64,000 bases of DNA from Bacillus sp. PK3_68. Its GTDB lineage: Bacteria; Bacillota; Bacilli; Bacillales; Domibacillaceae. The notes beneath the pieces were generated by a model. That model did no database searches and was not told the DNA's origin. It worked only from the letters and a program-made list of their open reading frames with translations. The number at the start of each line of letters is the position of its first letter. Within the stretch, counting starts at the first letter, position 1. Below are positions 8,334-17,477 of the stretch, in pieces. Location of the stretch: assembly GCF_003600835.1 (NCBI RefSeq), contig NZ_NQYC01000001.1, positions 3,743,001 through 3,807,000 of the forward strand. Direction: 5' to 3'. Both the position numbers and the translations under genes were made by a program.

Positions 8334-9619
8334 ATGAAAATAAATATAAGACGCTTATTAAGCGATATCGAAAAATACGCCGAATACGGAAAAAACGACA
8401 AAGGAGGTATCACGAGACCGAGTTTTTCAAAGGCTGATTATGAAGTGAGAGAAAGATTTATTAAAGAACTGAAGGATATGGGACTAATTGTCACCATTGA
8501 TGGAGCCGCTAACATTTGGGGAAGAAAAAAGGAACAGGAAAAAAACAAGGCACGATTGTGATTGGCTCACATTTAGATTCTGTTCCAAACGGCGGAAAAT
8601 ATGATGGTCCATTAGGAGTCCTTACAGCGAAAGAGATTATTAAGACTTTGATAGAAAATAATATAACTTTAAATCATGACTTAGAAATTGTCTCATTCAC
8701 TGCTGAAGAGTCAAACGACTTTAATTTATCCACATTCGGAAGTCGATCGTTTGCCGGGAAATTAACGGCCGATATGTTGGAGAACATGAGTGATTCAAAT
8801 GGAGTCCTTATTAAAACAGAATTAGAGAAGGTTGGCGGAGGGTTGGATAAATTCCCTGAAATGAAGCAAATAGCAAAAGAGAAAAAGGTATTTATAGAGC
8901 TCCATATTGAGCAGGGCAAGAGATTGGAAAGCCGAGATCTTTCTGTAGCTGTGATTAATAAATTTGTTGGCATGTATCGCAGTTCCGTCCGAGTAAGCGG
9001 ACAAGCAAATCATTCGGGTACAACAATGATGGAACATCGCAATGATGCCCTAACTGCTGCTGCTGAAATGATTCTTGAAGTGGAGCGGTTATGCCGGGAA
9101 GACCAAACAGATTTAGTCGGTACAGTTGGCAAGTTGATGGTTTTCCCGAATGCTACAAATATCATCCCAGGGCAGGTTGAATTTAATTTTGAAGTTAGAG
9201 GAGAAGACGGCAAAAAAGTTCGGGGAATTGTAGAAAGTATTCGGGAAAGTTGGCGGGGGATTGCCCAAAAACGGCAAGTCGAGGTTGACGAGAATACATT
9301 TCTAGATCAGAATCCGATTGATCTGGATCAAAGTATCGTCAAAATCTTACAGCATACTGCTGAGGAAACAAATGAACCACATATCACCATGGCAAGTATG
9401 GCCGTTCATGATGCTGCCCATATGGCTGCTGTTGCAAAGTCAGCAATGATTTTTGTAAAGAGCATAGACGGAAAAAGCCATTGTCCCGAGGAAAATAGCC
9501 TGGCTGAAGATATTGAAAAGGCAGGAAACTTAATGTTACAAGGTATTATAAACATAGATCGAGAGCTATCACAAAACAATATAAAAGAGGGAATATTTAG
9601 CGAAGCCGCTAACAGATAA
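8334..9619 (+). CDS. M20-family carbamoylase/ureidohydrolase, -1 frameshift inside
   Basis: Two frames form one normal M20/M28-type zinc amidohydrolase of about 428 residues (family of N-carbamoyl-L-amino acid hydrolase, beta-ureidopropionase, allantoate amidohydrolase). The first frame runs from ATG 8334 to 8561, the second is open to 9619. Joining them at A_AAA_AAG (8525-8531) by a -1 shift gives NIWGRKKGTGKKQ followed by the metal motif GSHLDSVPNGGKYDG. Also visible are TAEESNDF and late VHDAAHMAA and SHCPEENS segments. Adding one A to the A6 run has the same effect. The product releases an amine or amino acid from a ureido compound, fitting the NCS1 permease and Rid gene. Downstream alone, a TTG at 8516 could start a 367-residue version lacking the N-terminus. 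Confidence 0.82.
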
Positions 9620-9638
9620 TAGCATTTTGTTTTATAAC

Positions 9639-9681
9639 GGGGCAGGCTCTTGCAAGTGGCCAGCTCCTTCTTTTTATATTT
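9639..9681 (+). terminator. intrinsic terminator after M20 gene
   Basis: GGGGCAGGCT pairs with GGCCAGCTCC (one mismatch, wobble pairs), loop CTTGCAAGT, followed by TTCTTTTTATATTTTTT. Confidence 0.6.
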
Positions 9682-9768
9682 TTTAAATGATATAGATAGA
9701 TAAGAATATGCTATAGTTGGATGTGGAGCGAAATTTTCATAAAGCCCAAAAATATTTTTCTAGGAACA
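9682..9768. other. gene-free leader to the aspartase promoter
   Basis: Part of the 355-base stretch between the M20 gene and aspA. No ORF or structure seen here; the promoter and operators at 9769-9829 follow, then an untranslated leader of about 145 bases with no recognised element. Confidence 0.4.
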
Positions 9769-9797
9769 TTGACTTATACATAATCCGGTTGTATTCT
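9769..9797 (+). promoter_or_regulatory. sigma-A promoter of aspA
   Basis: TTGACT at 9769-9774, 17-base spacer, TATTCT at 9792-9797. The -10 lies in a second perfect palindrome, TATTCTTAA-TTAAGAATA (9792-9809). Confidence 0.65.
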
Positions 9798-9810
9798 TAA
9801 TTAAGAATAT

Positions 9811-9829
9811 TTTAGGAATAATTCCTTAA
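9811..9829 (+). promoter_or_regulatory. palindromic operator, copy 3
   Basis: TTTAGGAA-TAA-TTCCTTAA, one mismatch from the perfect copy at 7249 and again just downstream of the predicted transcription start. Confidence 0.6.
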
Positions 9830-9974
9830 AATGGTAGTGAGTCGACTGTTCTAAAAAAGAAGGTTGTTTATGATGTAAAGAATGTATATTTTATTTCAGA
9901 CATTTTTTTAGAATCAATGATGAGAACTACTCTAGGTACAGCATGTCAGGAGAAATGTTTCTGAAAGGAATGGA

Positions 9975-11420
9975 ATGATAATGATAAAAGATAAAGTAAG
10001 AATTGAAAAAGATTTTTTAGGTGAAAAAGAGATTGCAGCAGATGCATACTATGGCATTCAAACAATGCGCGCTTCCGAAAACTTTCCTATTACTGGTTAT
10101 CACATTCATGGATCTTTGATTAAAGCATTAGGAATAGTGAAAAAAGCCGCTGCCTTGGCAAACATGGAAACGGGCCGTTTACATAGAGAGCTTGGTGAGG
10201 CCATTACACAGGCAGCGGAAGAAGTAATAGAAGGAAAATGGAATAACCAGTTTATTGTAGATCCGATTCAAGGCGGGGCCGGTACTTCGATCAATATGAA
10301 CGCCAATGAAGTGATTGCCAATCGTGCCCTGGAATTGTTAGGGTACGAAAAAGGCCACTATAGCTATTTAAGTCCTAATAACCATGTAAATATGTCGCAG
10401 TCAACAAATGATGCTTTTCCTACTGCTATTCACATTGCTGTATTGGCATCACTAGAAAGTTTGCTTGTGACAATGAGCAAGATGCATAAAGTATTTGAGG
10501 AAAAAGCGGCGGAGTTTGACCATGTGATAAAGATGGGCCGTACCCATCTCCAAGATGCTGTTCCTATTCGCCTGGGCCAGGAATTTAAAGCTTATAGCAG
10601 TGTCGTAGAACGTGATATGGAAAGAATTCAGCGATCACGCACGCACTTGTATGAAGTCAATATCGGGGCCACAGCTGTAGGAACAGGGTTGAATGCCGAT
10701 CCTGACTACATAAAAAACGCGACTAACTATCTTGCGGAATTGAGCGGATTTCCTTTAATGAGTGCGAGACACCTTGTTGATGCCACTCAAAATACGGATG
10801 CGTATACGGAAGTGTCTGCCGCATTAAAAATTTGTATGATTAATATGTCTAAGATTGCCAATGATCTTCGGTTGATGGCTTCGGGTCCGCGCGCAGGGCT
10901 TGCTGAGATTAGCCTGCCGGCACGTCAGCCTGGCTCATCGATTATGCCTGGAAAGGTCAATCCGGTCATGGCAGAAGTGATCAATCAAATCGCTTTTCAA
11001 GTGATAGGTAATGATCACACGATTTGTTTAGCTTCTGAAGCAGGACAGTTTGAGTTGAACGTTATGGAACCTGTGTTAGTTTTTAATTTACTTCAATCTA
11101 TCAATATCATGGAGAATGGATTCCGTACCTTTACAGACCGTTGTCTTTCTGGCATTGAGGCCAATGTGGCTCGCTTGGAAGAATACGTAGAAAAAAGTGT
11201 GGGAATCATTACAGCGGTCAATCCTCATATTGGATATGAAACAGCTGCACAAATTGCCAAAGAAGCGATCGCGAGCGGAAAATCGGTTCGTGAATTGTGC
11301 TTGCAGCAGGGAATTTTAACAGAAGAAGAGATTGAGCTTATTTTAAATCCTTTTGAGATGACTGAGCCAGGCATTGCTGGGGCTGCTTTTTTACGTGATA
11401 ACGCTGTCGCTAATAAATAA
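9975..11420 (+). CDS. aspA: aspartate ammonia-lyase
   Basis: Fumarase/aspartase superfamily enzyme of 481 residues; interconverts L-aspartate with fumarate and ammonia. It has GAGTSINMNANEV (101-113), SQSTNDAFPT (141-150), GRTHLQDAVP (188-197) and the superfamily signature GSSIMPGKVNP (320-330) on the catalytic loop. An ATG at 9981 is an equally good start. The unit has its own promoter, operator and terminator. The operator shared with the transaminase and Rid genes suggests ammonia release from aspartate is co-regulated with amine breakdown. Confidence 0.93.
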   Translation: MIMIKDKVRIEKDFLGEKEIAADAYYGIQTMRASENFPITGYHIHGSLIKALGIVKKAAALANMETGRLHRELGEAITQAAEEVIEGKWNNQFIVDPIQGGAGTSINMNANEVIANRALELLGYEKGHYSYLSPNNHVNMSQSTNDAFPTAIHIAVLASLESLLVTMSKMHKVFEEKAAEFDHVIKMGRTHLQDAVPIRLGQEFKAYSSVVERDMERIQRSRTHLYEVNIGATAVGTGLNADPDYIKNATNYLAELSGFPLMSARHLVDATQNTDAYTEVSAALKICMINMSKIANDLRLMASGPRAGLAEISLPARQPGSSIMPGKVNPVMAEVINQIAFQVIGNDHTICLASEAGQFELNVMEPVLVFNLLQSINIMENGFRTFTDRCLSGIEANVARLEEYVEKSVGIITAVNPHIGYETAAQIAKEAIASGKSVRELCLQQGILTEEEIELILNPFEMTEPGIAGAAFLRDNAVANK

Positions 11421-11430
11421 CAATTAATAT

Positions 11431-11484
11431 AAAAGAGCTTCCGAAAAAACATGGGAATGGTCCATTTTCGGAGGCTCTTTTCTT
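11431..11484 (+). terminator. intrinsic terminator after aspA
   Basis: AAAAGAGCTTCCGAAAA pairs with TTTTCGGAGGCTCTTTT (one G-T), strong bidirectional hairpin with T run. Confidence 0.85.
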
Positions 11485-11588
11485 TACTGAAATAACAAGC
11501 GTCTGATGAAATTCTCTTCCCTGCATATATTCCTCGACGTACGTGCAAATTAAGGAAACCTGAACCGTCATAAATTGGAGGAATAATA

Positions 11589-13256
11589 ATGAACCTTGCA
11601 GATTTTTTAATTATTTTAGGATCCGTGCTGCTGGCCGTTATTTTCATTATATTTATTTCTTTTCTAGTGTATATGATGTTATTTGATCGGAATCAGAAAA
11701 GCCACTCCATTTTAAGGAATTACCCACTTCTTGGAAGAATTCGTTATTTTTTTGAGAAGATTGGACCGGAAATGAGACAATATTGGTTCAATAGTGATAC
11801 GGAAGGCCGGCCTTTCTCTAGAGAGGATTACGAACATATTGTTAAAAGTGCAAAATACAGCCGTGATGTTGTCGGATTTGGATCAAAACGTGACTTTGAG
11901 GAAGAGGGATTTTTCATACGAAATGATATGTTTCCGAAGCTGACAGAGGAACTGAAAGTAGACAGAAAAGAAAAAGTGTTAACAAAAAAATATATTTTAT
12001 TAAAAGATCCTCTTTTTATGCAGAGAGAGGAAAAGCGGGAGGATGAAGAGGCACTCGCTTATTTGCTGGATGATGAGGAGGCTGTGGTGATTGGCCCAAC
12101 TACTAAGCATCCGTTTATTTTAAAAGGACAGATTGGCATGTCAGCCATGAGTTATGGATCATTGGGAGACAAGGCTATTACCGCTTTATCCGAAGGGTTA
12201 GCTTTAGGAAAAGGATCTTGGATGAACACGGGAGAAGGCGGATTATCCCCTTATCACTTAAAAGGCGGAGTCGATATTATTATGCAGATCGGTCCTGGTT
12301 TATTTGGCATACGCGATAAACAAGGAGCAGTCGACTGGGAAGAATTAAAGAAAAAGAGTGAAATTCCGCAAATTAAAGCGTTTGAGATCAAATTGGCACA
12401 AGGGGCAAAGGCGCGAGGCGGACATATTGATGCCGAAAAAGTAACACCCGAAATTGCCGCTATACGTAAAGTTGAACCTTATAAATCAATTGATAGTCCA
12501 AACCGTTTTCGGGAATTTAGCGATGTGCCCTCCATATGTGAATTCATTGAGAAAATTCGCCACCATACTGGGAAACCAGTGGGAATGAAGATTGTCGTCG
12601 GCAGCAATAACAGTGTAGAAGAATTGGCTAAATATATGAAGGAAACCGGAAAAGGACCTGATTTTATTACAGTGGACGGAGGAGAAGGGGGCACAGGAGC
12701 TTCGTACCAGGAACTGATTGACAGTGTAGGGTTGCCGATTAAATCCGCTTTGCCTATTCTTGTAGCTACTCTTCAGAAATATGGGGTGCGTGACCGGGTA
12801 AAGATTATCGCTTCCGGCAAGCTGTTTACCCCTGACCGGATTGCAATTGCTCTTGCGATGGGGGCTGATCTCGTTAATATTGCGCGTGGATTCATGATTA
12901 CAGTAGGATGCATTCAAACATTGAAGTGTCAATCGAATATTTGTCCGGTTGGAGTGGCCACCACTGATCCAGATCTACAAAAAGCACTTGTCATTGATGA
13001 GAAAAAATACCGGACAGCCAACTATTTGATCACCCTTCGGGAAGGATTATTCCGTCTTGCAGCAGCTGCCGGCTTAGAGTCGCCTGTACATTTTAAACCT
13101 CAACATGTTGCATACAAAGACGATAAGGGGGTTGTTACGCCACTTGCCGACATCCTCCGGGAGGTGGAGCAGCAAATAGGGGGGGATCAGAAACTAGACA
13201 ATCATCGGGAAGAGCCGTTGCGAAAGTCGCCTCCTCTAGGCACAGAGCTTGTCTAA
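11589..13256 (+). CDS. membrane-anchored FMN-binding glutamate synthase-like protein (YerD type)
   Basis: 555 residues: one N-terminal membrane segment (about 5-30), then the FMN/[3Fe-4S] (beta/alpha)8 domain of glutamate synthase without the glutaminase domain. Seen are GQIGMSAMSYGSLGDKA (177-193), TVDGGEGGTGA near 362-372 and the cluster cysteines in TVGCIQTLKCQSNICP near 438-453. Close in layout to Bacillus YerD. Lacking the amidotransferase domain it cannot use glutamine itself; its true reaction is not established. ATG with TTGGAGG site. Possible nitrogen-assimilation role beside aspA. Confidence 0.85.
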   Translation: MNLADFLIILGSVLLAVIFIIFISFLVYMMLFDRNQKSHSILRNYPLLGRIRYFFEKIGPEMRQYWFNSDTEGRPFSREDYEHIVKSAKYSRDVVGFGSKRDFEEEGFFIRNDMFPKLTEELKVDRKEKVLTKKYILLKDPLFMQREEKREDEEALAYLLDDEEAVVIGPTTKHPFILKGQIGMSAMSYGSLGDKAITALSEGLALGKGSWMNTGEGGLSPYHLKGGVDIIMQIGPGLFGIRDKQGAVDWEELKKKSEIPQIKAFEIKLAQGAKARGGHIDAEKVTPEIAAIRKVEPYKSIDSPNRFREFSDVPSICEFIEKIRHHTGKPVGMKIVVGSNNSVEELAKYMKETGKGPDFITVDGGEGGTGASYQELIDSVGLPIKSALPILVATLQKYGVRDRVKIIASGKLFTPDRIAIALAMGADLVNIARGFMITVGCIQTLKCQSNICPVGVATTDPDLQKALVIDEKKYRTANYLITLREGLFRLAAAAGLESPVHFKPQHVAYKDDKGVVTPLADILREVEQQIGGDQKLDNHREEPLRKSPPLGTELV

Positions 13257-13309
13257 AGTGGGTGTCACACAGTGAGTTTTAGATAACTAATTGCTTTTGC
13301 TACATTTCT

Positions 13310-13337
13310 TAAACATTCCTTTCTTCTCCACCGATAA
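13310..13337 (+). promoter_or_regulatory. sigma-D (flagellar) type promoter
   Basis: TAAA at 13310-13313, 16-base spacer, ACCGATAA at 13330-13337, matching the sigma-28/sigma-D pattern TAAA-N15-GCCGATAT. It sits immediately before the riboswitch. Confidence 0.65.
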
Positions 13338-13345
13338 TAAAGGTG

Positions 13346-13432
13346 TAAAAGGCAAACCTGGCGAAAGGCAGGGACGCAAAGCTACGGACCTAAGCAGCAG
13401 AGACTGTATGGCCGCCGGGCTGCCATTCTCCT
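13346..13432 (+). ncRNA. cyclic di-GMP-I (GEMM) riboswitch
   Basis: Contains the aptamer hallmarks in order: GGCAAACC, a GAAA-capped P2 hairpin, GGGACGCAAAGC, a CCTAA tetraloop receptor, and a closing GCCGGGCTGCC. Downstream, TTCTCC near 13426-13431 can pair with GGAGAA in the ribosome site (13467-13472), with a CATTG / CAATG hairpin between, so control may be by hiding the ribosome site. This direction of control is inferred. Confidence 0.88.
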
Positions 13433-13476
13433 CAGCATTGAAGAGCAATGGCTTTCAACAAAAGGGGGAGAACGGT

Positions 13477-14379
13477 GTGTACAGCGTAAAGAATGTGTGT
13501 TTGTTGATAGTGATGGCATTCATGGCAGGAAGTGCAGTATTTCTGATGACAAGTGACAGAGCGGCAGCAAATGAAGTGACGGAGCCGCGGTCAACTTGGC
13601 TATGGGATACACAGGAAATTGTTACAAGCAAAGATAAACTGCTTGCGTTTATGCAGGATCGTCAAGTGGGACGAGTATATTTGCAGATTGATCAGAGCAT
13701 TTCAACAGAGCATTATAAAGAATTTATTAAACAGGCAGCAGCAAAAGGAATTCAAGTGCATGCGCTGGACGGTGCTCCTTCCTGGGTTTCCAGCAAGGGG
13801 CTTGCCCAGCAGCGAAGTTTTTTCTCCTGGGTAACCAATTACCAGGTGAAAGCATTGCCGGAAGAAAAGTTTAAGGGAATTCATTTAGATGTGGAACCGT
13901 ATTTATATGAGGGATGGAACAGTCAATATAAAAAAACAGTTTTAGCTTATCAAACACTTTTGATAGAGGCCCATCAATCCGCCCAGCGCTTAGGTCTGCC
14001 TCTTGCAGTAGATATTCCATTTTGGTTTGATGAAAAAAATTACAGCAACACTTTAGGAAAAGGAAAGCTATCAGAGTGGGTCATTGCAAATACGGATGCC
14101 ATTACCATTATGGCTTATCGGGATACTGCTGGCAGCCCGAACGGAATAATGGAGCTCGTTCGAAATGAGATGAATAACGCTGCAGCAAAGAATAAAAAAG
14201 TTTCTGTTGGAGTGGAAACAGTTCCTTCCACGGAAGCTGACTTTGTTTCTTTTTCTGAAGAAGGCGAGACATATATGTGGGAGCAATTAGCGATCGTTAA
14301 GTCTTATTACGGCAATCTTTCAAGTTTTGAAGGTTTCTCTATTCATTCCTTGCAAAGCTGGATGGCATGGCAGTCATGA
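13477..14379 (+). CDS. secreted TIM-barrel glycosidase-like protein under c-di-GMP control
   Basis: 300 residues from GTG 13477 (AAGGGGGAG site, spacing 6). The frame stays open upstream through the riboswitch, so longer starts are artefacts. An N-terminal signal peptide ends near DRAAANEV. The mature part looks like an alpha/beta barrel: W-L-W-D start, a GIHLDVEPYLYEGW strand with acidic residues, LAVDIPFWFDE, ITIMAYRDTA and a final GFSIHSLQSWMAW. These resemble family-18-like or related glycosidase barrels, with E of DVEP a candidate acid. I cannot name the substrate. Sigma-D promoter plus c-di-GMP riboswitch point to motility/biofilm matrix. Confidence 0.75.
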   Translation: MYSVKNVCLLIVMAFMAGSAVFLMTSDRAAANEVTEPRSTWLWDTQEIVTSKDKLLAFMQDRQVGRVYLQIDQSISTEHYKEFIKQAAAKGIQVHALDGAPSWVSSKGLAQQRSFFSWVTNYQVKALPEEKFKGIHLDVEPYLYEGWNSQYKKTVLAYQTLLIEAHQSAQRLGLPLAVDIPFWFDEKNYSNTLGKGKLSEWVIANTDAITIMAYRDTAGSPNGIMELVRNEMNNAAAKNKKVSVGVETVPSTEADFVSFSEEGETYMWEQLAIVKSYYGNLSSFEGFSIHSLQSWMAWQS

Positions 14380-14385
14380 AAATAT

Positions 14386-14416
14386 CAAGCGCAACTTTTC
14401 TAGTTGCGTTTTTTTA
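14386..14416 (+). terminator. intrinsic terminator
   Basis: CGCAAC / GTTGCG hairpin followed by seven T. Confidence 0.75.
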
Positions 14417-14498
14417 GTTGTTTTAGATGTCTTTTACTGAATTTGTGTCATGTTTTAAACATTCCTAAAAAATTTTTTTTTATAGACGAGACTAGCTC

Positions 14499-14525
14499 TA
14501 TATTTAGATGATAAATGTCCGATAT
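14499..14525 (+). promoter_or_regulatory. sigma-D type promoter of chemoreceptor
   Basis: TATA at 14499-14502, 15-base spacer, TCCGATAT at 14518-14525; close to TAAA-N15-GCCGATAT as expected for a chemotaxis gene. Confidence 0.65.
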
Positions 14526-14561
14526 AACTTAATAAAAACTTTACAAAAAAGGGGCTAGACA

Positions 14562-16274
14562 ATGAAGATTCTACATGATTTGAAGATATCACAGAAATTA
14601 TTAACCCTGATTATTCTCTTTGCTGTTATTACAAGCATTGTCGGTGTAGTGGGATATAAAAATATGAAAGAGATGGCTCATGGTTCAGAGATAATGTATA
14701 AGGAGCACTTGCAGCCGCTTGATTGGCTTGGGAGGATAAATGCCAATAACCGTGCAATCGATGCTTTCACCTTGGAAATTATGGTCACTAAGGACCCGGC
14801 CAAATACGAAGAGTTGATGAATAGCATTAATCGAGCAATAAAGGAAAATAATGCATGGATGGAGCAATACAAAAAAACAGAATTATCCTCCAAAGAGAAA
14901 GAAGGATTAGCAGTTTTTCAGAAAAGATTGCTTGAGTTTCGAGAGCTGAGGCAAAAAGTGCTTGATTTGGCTGCTCAAAATAAGAACGATCAGGCATATG
15001 CTCTTTATAATCGAGAAGCTTCTCAGAAACGCCAGCAAATCAATCAGGCAATTAATGACCTTCAAGATTACAATGAGCAATTAGCGAAGAGAATTAAAGA
15101 GAAAAACAACGAGAAATTGGGAACAGCTAGGCTGATCTTAATTACAGTTAGTTTGTTGGGAATCGTTATTTCGATTTTCATTGGGCTCATGATTACGAAA
15201 ATTATCGTCAATCCGATCAAACAAATCCAATCTTTAATGTCCAGGGCGGAAGACGGAGACTTTACGGTTGAAGGAAACTATCGCTCTAAAGATGAAATCG
15301 GCCAGCTGGTGTCCTCTTTTAACAACATGATTAATGGCTTAAAGCAAATTATTAAAACAGTGAGCGAAACATCTGAGTTGGTTGCGGCTTCTTCTGAAGA
15401 ATTAAGCGCAAGCGCCGAACAAAGCAGCCGCGCTGGCGAGAGCGTATCTACTAATATTGAAGAATTGGCTAAAGGATCAAGCCGCCAATTAAGAAGTGTG
15501 GAAGAGAGCACAAAAATTATTAATGAGATGGCAGGTTATGCAGAGAAAATCACTGTTCATGCTGAGCAAGTGTCACAAAAAGTTTCCCAAACGTCTGATA
15601 TGTCCTCTGAGGGAAAGCAGTCGATTGAAAAAGTTATGCAACAGATGAATTCCATCAATGAAAATGTTACAGGATTAGGAGTTTCGATTAAAGAACTTAG
15701 CGAAAGCTCAAGTGAGATTGGGAGAATTAATGAGGTGATTACAGCGATTGCTGCTCAAACCAATCTTCTTGCCTTAAATGCTGCCATCGAGGCAGCAAGA
15801 GCAGGAGAAGCAGGCAAAGGGTTTGCTGTAGTTGCTGATGAAGTACGGAAGCTTGCTGAACAATCAGCAGCCTCAGCCGAGCAAATTACAAACTTGATTC
15901 AAATCATTCAAAGTAACACAGGACAAACCTTACAATCTATGACCTCTGCGGCAACAGAAGTAGAAGCAGGCCTTAATGTAGTGCAGGAAGCCGGAGAATC
16001 ATTTGAGAAAATCGAAATTTCCATTCATGAAGTCGTCTCCCAAATTAAAGATGTTGCTAGCGCGATTAACCAACTATCTTCAGGTACTGTTCAAGTTGCC
16101 GATTCAATGAATGTCGTTAGAAATGTAGCTGAAGAGTCAGCGGCAAGCAATGAAAGCGTCTCAACAGCAACAAAAGAACAATTAGTTTCGATGGATGAGA
16201 TTTCCACAGCTTCTGCGACTCTAGCAAAGATATCCGAAGAACTGCAGCAGTTGATTATGAGGTTTAAAGTGTAA
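14562..16274 (+). CDS. methyl-accepting chemotaxis protein, four-helix-bundle sensor
   Basis: 570 residues. Membrane segment 1 at about 12-32, a helical extracellular domain of some 155 residues (4HB type), membrane segment 2 at about 188-210, HAMP to about 265, then a long coiled-coil signalling domain whose hairpin tip reads [20 protein letters not shown]. It passes ligand signals to CheA/CheW. Ligand unknown. ATG with AAAAAGGGG site; sigma-D-like promoter upstream and strong terminator downstream make it a single-gene unit. Confidence 0.93.
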   Translation: MKILHDLKISQKLLTLIILFAVITSIVGVVGYKNMKEMAHGSEIMYKEHLQPLDWLGRINANNRAIDAFTLEIMVTKDPAKYEELMNSINRAIKENNAWMEQYKKTELSSKEKEGLAVFQKRLLEFRELRQKVLDLAAQNKNDQAYALYNREASQKRQQINQAINDLQDYNEQLAKRIKEKNNEKLGTARLILITVSLLGIVISIFIGLMITKIIVNPIKQIQSLMSRAEDGDFTVEGNYRSKDEIGQLVSSFNNMINGLKQIIKTVSETSELVAASSEELSASAEQSSRAGESVSTNIEELAKGSSRQLRSVEESTKIINEMAGYAEKITVHAEQVSQKVSQTSDMSSEGKQSIEKVMQQMNSINENVTGLGVSIKELSESSSEIGRINEVITAIAAQTNLLALNAAIEAARAGEAGKGFAVVADEVRKLAEQSAASAEQITNLIQIIQSNTGQTLQSMTSAATEVEAGLNVVQEAGESFEKIEISIHEVVSQIKDVASAINQLSSGTVQVADSMNVVRNVAEESAASNESVSTATKEQLVSMDEISTASATLAKISEELQQLIMRFKV

Positions 16275-16345
16275 AGGATGGAGACAGAGGAAGGCTTCTC
16301 GTTTTTTGCAGGTTTGAACAATCTGTTTCATCCGTTAATTGAAAG

Positions 16346-16384
16346 AACCCCCGAAAGAAGACATTTTCTTTCGGGGGTTTTTGA
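16346..16384 (+). terminator. intrinsic terminator after chemoreceptor
   Basis: ACCCCCGAAAGAA / TTCTTTCGGGGGT with T run. Confidence 0.85.
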
Positions 16385-16604
16385 TAGGAGCCTGACAGTT
16401 ACAGTCACGAGTAAATTAGATCTTAATTGTTTTTCTGAACATCAAATGTATGAGCGCAGAAAACAATTGAAGAGGTGACGCTTCGTAATTACAAGGAAAA
16501 TTTCGTGATTGTCAAGGTGAAATAGTGAGATTGAAGGCTTGACCGTCTTTCTACAGGAGGACGGTTTAGCCGATTGTCATTATTCATATAGAAGGAAAAT
16601 ATCC

Positions 16605-17345
16605 CTATGATAAACTTTTATGCATGATAAAGGATAAAAGGCTTGTTCTGTTTGTTACACCGAGCATCTTATAAATATTTTGCAGATGCTTTTTTATCGT
16701 ATGTAAGCTGACAAATAAATGGTCAGCCATTTCTTGATTCGTGAGACCCGTTTGTAAAAGTTTGCAAACTTTTTCTTCACTAGGTGTTAAATGTACATCC
16801 TCCATCGGAATATTCCTAAAGGGGTGTTTCAGAATGTAGTAAAGCTTCATCGAGATAAAGTGTGAAAGGAGATCGATGCTTTTGGCCGCTTCATCCTTAA
16901 AGCCCGCGTTTTCTTGTTCTCCTACAAAAGAGATTCCGCCGATTAGCTTGTTTTGGTTCATCAAATAAACGCCCATTTCATGATAAATGTTACCGGGCTT
17001 CATGAAGTCATTATAAAAAAGACTATTTTCATATTCTTGTTTAGATACCATATCTTCTATTCTTAGCACTCTTGTATTGGATAGCAGGGAAGATACACGT
17101 ATAGGCAATAGAAGGTCCTTGTCGGAATAGTCACTCATATATTGGCGAAGGGATTGTTCGGGTGTATTTCTAGTGACAGGACTGTAAATCTCTCCTTCCT
17201 CCCTGCATAGCCAGAAAATTGAGCGTTCGAGCCCAAAATATTTATCGAATAAAAATAGTACCTGTTCCTGGAATTCTGAGAATGTCTCCAGATCATCCAA
17301 CTGAAGCAGCATATCTTTACAAGTGCTGAACAGTATTTCTCCCAT
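16605..17345 (-). CDS. LuxR-type transcriptional regulator
   Basis: 246 residues: an N-terminal sensor-like region (GAF-like by pattern, about 10-165) and a C-terminal LuxR helix-turn-helix at about 182-240 (LTPSEEKVCKLLQTGLTNQEMADHLF, then SLHTIKKHLQNIYKMLGVTNR; given here as two parts of one domain). No receiver domain or Walker motif. Divergent from the nitrilase gene with 132 bases between, which contain an inverted repeat at 17405; it likely controls that gene and itself. Confidence 0.85.
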   Translation of the reverse strand: MGEILFSTCKDMLLQLDDLETFSEFQEQVLFLFDKYFGLERSIFWLCREEGEIYSPVTRNTPEQSLRQYMSDYSDKDLLLPIRVSSLLSNTRVLRIEDMVSKQEYENSLFYNDFMKPGNIYHEMGVYLMNQNKLIGGISFVGEQENAGFKDEAAKSIDLLSHFISMKLYYILKHPFRNIPMEDVHLTPSEEKVCKLLQTGLTNQEMADHLFVSLHTIKKHLQNIYKMLGVTNRTSLLSFIMHKSLS

Positions 17346-17404
17346 GTTCTCACCTCGTTAAATTCTGTACATTCCTACTAAATCCGTTGTTGATATAACA
17401 GAAG

Positions 17405-17430
17405 GAATATTACACTTTCGAATAATATTC
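17405..17430. promoter_or_regulatory. inverted repeat in LuxR/nitrilase divergon
   Basis: GAATATTA, ten bases, TAATATTC: a perfect 8-bp inverted repeat whose half-site centres are 18 bases apart. Likely operator for the LuxR regulator. Confidence 0.5.
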
Positions 17431-17477
17431 ATACTATTCTATCTATTTTATGATAAAAAAAGAAGGGAGAGGATAGA

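Noticed and set aside
11545-11560. TTAAGGAA half-site upstream of the GltB-like gene as a fourth copy of the 0-10 kb operator
   Set aside because: Only one arm is present; the second arm does not match.
13291-13476. N-terminal extension of the secreted barrel protein
   Set aside because: This part is the riboswitch; a GTG at 13477 has the ribosome site and begins the signal peptide.
16278-16478. 66-codon plus-strand ORF
   Set aside because: Contains the chemoreceptor terminator hairpin and has no ribosome site.
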